In this document: positions 15,617 through 19,246 of the stretch, one piece after another | How the letters are laid out: each line of letters starts with the position of its first letter | Numbering within the stretch: position 1 is the stretch's first letter | Position numbers and translations under genes: made by a program | The notes under the pieces: generated by a model | The model's input: only the letters and a program-made list of their open reading frames with translations | Database searches by the model: none | Told to the model about the DNA's origin: nothing | DNA from: JBBQYA01 sp038209155 | GTDB taxonomy: Bacteria > Bacteroidota > Bacteroidia > Sphingobacteriales > Sphingobacteriaceae | Assembly: GCA_038209155.1 (NCBI GenBank) | Contig: JBBQYA010000056.1 | Span: 1 to 19,246 of the forward strand | Direction: 5' to 3' | Length of the DNA: 19,246 bases

Positions 15617-17137
15617 ATGCAAACAAACAACTCTACCTCCCATCCAAAAGGCCTTTATGTATTATTTGCCACGGAGATGTGGGAGCGGTTTAGTTATTAT
15701 GGAATGCGAGCCATATTGGTTCTATTCATGATCAAAGCCCTAGCATTCGACAAAGTTTTTGCCTCTAATTTATATGGTAGCTACACAGGTTTAGTTTACT
15801 TAACGCCACTTATTGGCGGTTATATAGCCGATAGATATTGGGGAAATAGAAGATCCATTTTCGCAGGTGGATTATTAATGGCATTAGGTCAGTTTATTTT
15901 ATTTGCATGCGGATCTTTATACCAATCTAATCCAGAGTTATCTGCTTTATGCTTTTATTCTGGTTTAGGAACTGTCATTATCGGAAATGGGTTTTTTAAA
16001 CCTAACATTTCAAGTATGGTTGGGCAACTCTACCGTGTTGGTGATAAAAGAACAGATGCCGCTTACACTATTTTCTATATGGGAATTAATGTTGGAGCAG
16101 GTTTTGGTCCGCTAGTATGTGGTTTTTTTGGCGATACAAACAATCCTGCAGATTTTAAATGGGCTTTTATGGCAGCCGGAATTGGTATGCTATTGAGTGT
16201 CCTTTTATTTGAATTATTAAAAGATAAATATATAATAGATCCAGATGGAAATGCCTTAGGTGTTGTTCCCAAAAATGAAGATGGATCAGAAAAAAAACAA
16301 GCTGGGCTATTTGTGATTCTTGCTGGATTAATTGGTTATGCATCTTTAGCTATCGGCATTTTATATATTGATGTGAAGGTTTTTGGATTTCTAACACCAC
16401 TCCTGATTTTTGCAGTTGTTGGAATTGCCTATATGATTTTCAGTGATAAAAGTCTTTCTAAAATTGAAAAGGAAAGAATTTCAGTCATATTTATTGTTTC
16501 GTTTTTCGTCATATTTTTCTGGTCTGCATTTGAGCAAGCTGGAGCATCTTTAACCTTTTTTGCAGAAGAACAAACTAACAGAATGATAGGCTCTTACGAA
16601 GTTCCAGCCAGTTATTTCCAATCGTTGAACTCCTTATTTGTCATCGTTTTCGCACCTATTTTCGCTTATGTATGGATTGCTTTAGGTAAGAAAAATCAAG
16701 AGCCTTCCTCTCCTACCAAAATGGCGGTTGGACTTTTACTTTTATCGCTTGGCTATTTAATTATCGCTTTTGGAGTAAAAGATGTCAACCCAACGGTAAA
16801 AGTTAGTATGATGTGGTTGACAAGCATGTATGCCTTTCATTCTTTTGGAGAATTATGCCTTTCGCCCATTGGTTTATCTTTAGTAAATAAATTAGCTCCT
16901 ATTCGTTTTGCTTCTTTATTAATGGCAGTTTGGTTTTTAGCAAATGCGGCCTCCAATAAGTTAGCAGGTGTTTTATCAGGCTTTTATCCAGATCCTGCCA
17001 AGCCTCTTCCTGTTCTATTAGGAATGGAAATAAGCAGTTTATACCAATTTTTTATGATTTTCTTTGCTATGTCTGCAATTGCCTCTATAGTACTTTTCGG
17101 TTTAACCAAAAGCCTTCAGAAAATGATGCACCAATAA
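15617..17137 (+). CDS. POT/PTR2-family proton-coupled di/tripeptide transporter
   Basis: The 506-aa product is a 12- to 14-helix inner-membrane protein of the major facilitator superfamily. It carries the family hallmarks: the proton-coupling motif ExxERFxYY (E20, E23, R24, Y27, Y28), GGYIADRYWG (67-76), K128 in GFFKPN, the PTR2 signature FYMGINVGAGFGP (153-165), FEQAG (305-309) and GELCLSPIGL (411-420). A hydrophilic loop at about 203-228 precedes extra helices between the two halves, as in bacterial POTs. It should import di- and tripeptides with protons. This fits the dipeptide products of the DPP IV encoded about 5.8 kb upstream. It is the first gene of a two-gene unit with the OPT gene (30-bp gap) and has its own promoter. 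The start ATG gives the normal short cytoplasmic N-terminus. Confidence 0.94.
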   Translation: MQTNNSTSHPKGLYVLFATEMWERFSYYGMRAILVLFMIKALAFDKVFASNLYGSYTGLVYLTPLIGGYIADRYWGNRRSIFAGGLLMALGQFILFACGSLYQSNPELSALCFYSGLGTVIIGNGFFKPNISSMVGQLYRVGDKRTDAAYTIFYMGINVGAGFGPLVCGFFGDTNNPADFKWAFMAAGIGMLLSVLLFELLKDKYIIDPDGNALGVVPKNEDGSEKKQAGLFVILAGLIGYASLAIGILYIDVKVFGFLTPLLIFAVVGIAYMIFSDKSLSKIEKERISVIFIVSFFVIFFWSAFEQAGASLTFFAEEQTNRMIGSYEVPASYFQSLNSLFVIVFAPIFAYVWIALGKKNQEPSSPTKMAVGLLLLSLGYLIIAFGVKDVNPTVKVSMMWLTSMYAFHSFGELCLSPIGLSLVNKLAPIRFASLLMAVWFLANAASNKLAGVLSGFYPDPAKPLPVLLGMEISSLYQFFMIFFAMSAIASIVLFGLTKSLQKMMHQ

Positions 17138-17167
17138 AATTTCTTAAGTATTCTAATCCCATTTACC

Positions 17168-19228
17168 ATGTCAGACAATTTACCTGAACACAAACCCTAC
17201 ATTGCAGCAGATCAGAATGTTGCCGAATTTACCATCAAATCCATTCTTCTTGGTTCACTTTTCGGAATTATTTTTGGTGCTGCCACAGTTTATTTAGCCT
17301 TAAAAGCTGGATTAACCGTTTCGGCATCCATTCCCATTGCTGTTTTGGCGATTTCTATCGGTAGAAAATTATTTAAAACCACTATTTTAGAAAACAACAT
17401 CATCCAAACTACTGGCTCAGCCGGCGAGTCTATTGCTGCAGGAGTTGTTTTCACTTTGCCTGGATTTTTATTCCTATCCATTGGTACAGACGGTGTAAGT
17501 GTTGGAAATGAATTTTTCACGTATTACAGTATTTTTTTTCTAGCTGCATTTGGTGGTATTTTAGGAACACTTATGATGATTCCTTTAAGAAAATCATTGA
17601 TTGTAAAAGAACATAATACCCTGCCCTATCCAGAAGGAACTGCCTGTGCATCCGTTTTAATAGCTGGGGAAAAAGGAGGAGATTTTGCCAAAACCGCTTA
17701 TTTAGGTTTAGGAGTTGCATTAGTTTATGCAATGCTGCAAAAAGTATTTCATGTAATTGCCGAAACACCTACTTGGGCAAGTACGCAAGCAAATAAAATT
17801 TTTCCTTCTGCAACTTTAAACGGAGAAATCACACCCGAATATTTAGGAGTTGGATACATCATCGGGCCAAAAATAGCAGGAGTTTTAGTAGCAGGCGGAG
17901 TTTTAGCATGGTTGGGTTTGATTCCATTATTAGCATCAGTTGTTCCCGGAGATACTATTGCATTGCAATTAATAAAATTAGGATACTTAAAAGATTTATT
18001 AACACCTGGCGGTCCAGGAGCTTGGAATCCAGATACTCACAGTTTTGGAAATACTGCAACTGCCGTTTATCGAGCTTATGTTCGCCAAATAGGTGCTGGA
18101 GCCGTAGCAGCAGGTGGATTTATTACGTTAATCAAAACTATTCCAACCATTATTTCATCTTTTAAAGAAAGCATTGGATCCTTAAAACAAGAAAATAGCG
18201 GCGTAATCACTAAAAGAACCGATCGAGATTTATCTTTCAAAACCGTAATTTTTGGTTCATTAGCGTTGATCGTTTTAATGGTTGTTTTACCTCAAATCCC
18301 TGGAGATTCTATCTTAAATAAATTTCTAATTGGAGTTCTAGTAATCATTTTTGGATTTTTCTTCGTTACCGTTTCCAGCAGAATAGTTGGTTTGATAGGT
18401 TCCAGTTCAAACCCAATTTCAGGAATGACTATCGCCACTTTGATGGGAACTTGTTTAATTTTTATCAGTATCGGTTGGACAGGAGTTTCCTACGAACCTA
18501 TGGCATTGGTTGTTGGTGGAATTATTTGTATTGCCGCCGCCAATGCTGGAGCAACATCACAAGATTTAAAAACAGGCTATATCATTGGTGCCACGCCAAA
18601 ATATCAGCAATTAGCTTTATTTATTGGAGCAATAGTTTCAGCAGTAGTTATTGGAATTACCATAAAAATTCTTGACAATCCTACCCCAGATATGTTGGCG
18701 CAAGGAATTACACACGCAATCGGTAGTGATAAATTTCCAGCTCCACAAGGAACATTGATGGCGACTTTAATTAGAGGTTTACTTTCTTTTAATCTCGATT
18801 GGCAATTTGTATTAGTTGGCGTTTTCTTATCCATCACCATGGAACTTTGCGGAGTAAAATCCCTTTCCTTTGCTGTAGGAGCATATTTACCACTTTCTAC
18901 GACCCTACCAATTTTCGCTGGTGGAGCATTAAAAGGTTTAGTAGATTGGAAATTAAAAAAATCTGATCAAGCAAAAGAAGATGAAGAACTAGGAAGAGGA
19001 AGTCTGTTTGCAACTGGATTAGTAGCCGGCGGAGCTTTAGCAGGAGTCGTTGTAGCCTTACTATCTGTCGACGAAAACATATTTAGAGCCTTAGAAAAAG
19101 TAAACGCCGAAATGGGAATTTCCCATGTATTAGGCGAAGGCGGATATCAATTATTAGGTTTCGGATTCTTCTTATTAATGGCATTTATGCTCTACCGAAT
19201 AGCAGTCAAAAAACCAATTGAAGAATAA
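17168..19228 (+). CDS. OPT-family oligopeptide transporter
   Basis: The 686-aa polytopic membrane protein (about 14-16 hydrophobic segments) matches the bacterial branch of the OPT family along its whole length. Diagnostic stretches are GAATVYLALKAGLTVSASIP (37-56), ENNIIQTTGSAGESIAAG (75-92), the LPYPEGTACASVL motif (152-164) and, past the middle, NAGATSQDLKTG. Family members move oligopeptides, or metal-chelate complexes in the YSL branch, probably with protons; the substrate here is not shown by the sequence. It starts 30 bp after the POT gene with no terminator between, so the two are probably co-transcribed and give uptake of both short and longer peptides. The gene is complete. Only 18 bases follow its stop, with no hairpin visible. 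Confidence 0.94.
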   Translation: MSDNLPEHKPYIAADQNVAEFTIKSILLGSLFGIIFGAATVYLALKAGLTVSASIPIAVLAISIGRKLFKTTILENNIIQTTGSAGESIAAGVVFTLPGFLFLSIGTDGVSVGNEFFTYYSIFFLAAFGGILGTLMMIPLRKSLIVKEHNTLPYPEGTACASVLIAGEKGGDFAKTAYLGLGVALVYAMLQKVFHVIAETPTWASTQANKIFPSATLNGEITPEYLGVGYIIGPKIAGVLVAGGVLAWLGLIPLLASVVPGDTIALQLIKLGYLKDLLTPGGPGAWNPDTHSFGNTATAVYRAYVRQIGAGAVAAGGFITLIKTIPTIISSFKESIGSLKQENSGVITKRTDRDLSFKTVIFGSLALIVLMVVLPQIPGDSILNKFLIGVLVIIFGFFFVTVSSRIVGLIGSSSNPISGMTIATLMGTCLIFISIGWTGVSYEPMALVVGGIICIAAANAGATSQDLKTGYIIGATPKYQQLALFIGAIVSAVVIGITIKILDNPTPDMLAQGITHAIGSDKFPAPQGTLMATLIRGLLSFNLDWQFVLVGVFLSITMELCGVKSLSFAVGAYLPLSTTLPIFAGGALKGLVDWKLKKSDQAKEDEELGRGSLFATGLVAGGALAGVVVALLSVDENIFRALEKVNAEMGISHVLGEGGYQLLGFGFFLLMAFMLYRIAVKKPIEE

Positions 19229-19246
19229 AATCTCGATTAAGAATTT

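Noticed and set aside
17908..18165. 85-aa frame within the OPT gene, and other short frames inside large genes
   Set aside because: They lie in alternative frames of well-supported genes and have low-complexity composition and no start context.
1..19246. CRISPR array, transposon, prophage or tRNA-linked integrated element
   Set aside because: No spaced direct repeats, transposase, integrase or duplicated tRNA 3' end is visible; the only tandem repeat has two adjacent copies without spacers.

Overview
The window comes from the chromosome of an AT-rich member of the Bacteroidota; by eye about one base in three is G or C. The protein families point this way: a DPP IV-type S9 peptidase beside POT and OPT peptide transporters, hybrid histidine kinases ending in a receiver, and a 7TM-HD phosphodiesterase. 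Four good promoters also carry the phylum-specific pattern of a -33 TTTG and a -7 TAnnTTTG-like box, and Shine-Dalgarno sequences are largely absent. I cannot place it below phylum level. I see no insertion sequence, integrase, phage gene, CRISPR array, rRNA or attachment-site duplication; this reads as ordinary chromosome.

Layout. Positions 1-323 hold no gene. A minus-strand tRNA pair follows (tRNA-Pro(TGG), then tRNA-Arg(TCT) in transcription order) with its own promoter. A secreted protein made mostly of TPR repeats (814-2586, +) runs toward a minus-strand tRNA-Ser(GCT) that has its own promoter and a clear intrinsic terminator. Upstream of that lies a 690-aa PgpH-type cyclic-dinucleotide phosphodiesterase (2929-5001, -). 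A 424-bp divergent spacer separates it from a plus-strand run that continues to the end of the window: acetyl-CoA acetyltransferase, an unrecognised exported protein, dipeptidyl peptidase IV, two hybrid histidine kinases, a POT di/tripeptide transporter and an OPT oligopeptide transporter.

How the genes may work together. The clearest theme is peptide use. The exported DPP IV would trim dipeptides from peptides in the periplasm, the POT protein would import di- and tripeptides with protons, and the OPT protein would import longer peptides or metal-peptide complexes. Two hybrid kinases with different sensor modules sit between the peptidase and the transporters: one membrane-PAS-PAS-GAF, one CHASE4. 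Regulation of peptide uptake by these kinases is an inference from position only. The second kinase is followed by a probable terminator, an almost perfect 27-bp tandem duplication and a good promoter, so the POT-OPT pair is a separate transcription unit.

I did not find a convincing undescribed biological system. The items most worth a second look are the peptidase-kinase-kinase-transporter neighbourhood, the 27-bp repeat upstream of the POT gene, the LOV-like PAS domain without the flavin-adduct cysteine, the unknown exported protein tightly coupled to DPP IV, and three genes that appear to start at TTG or GTG.
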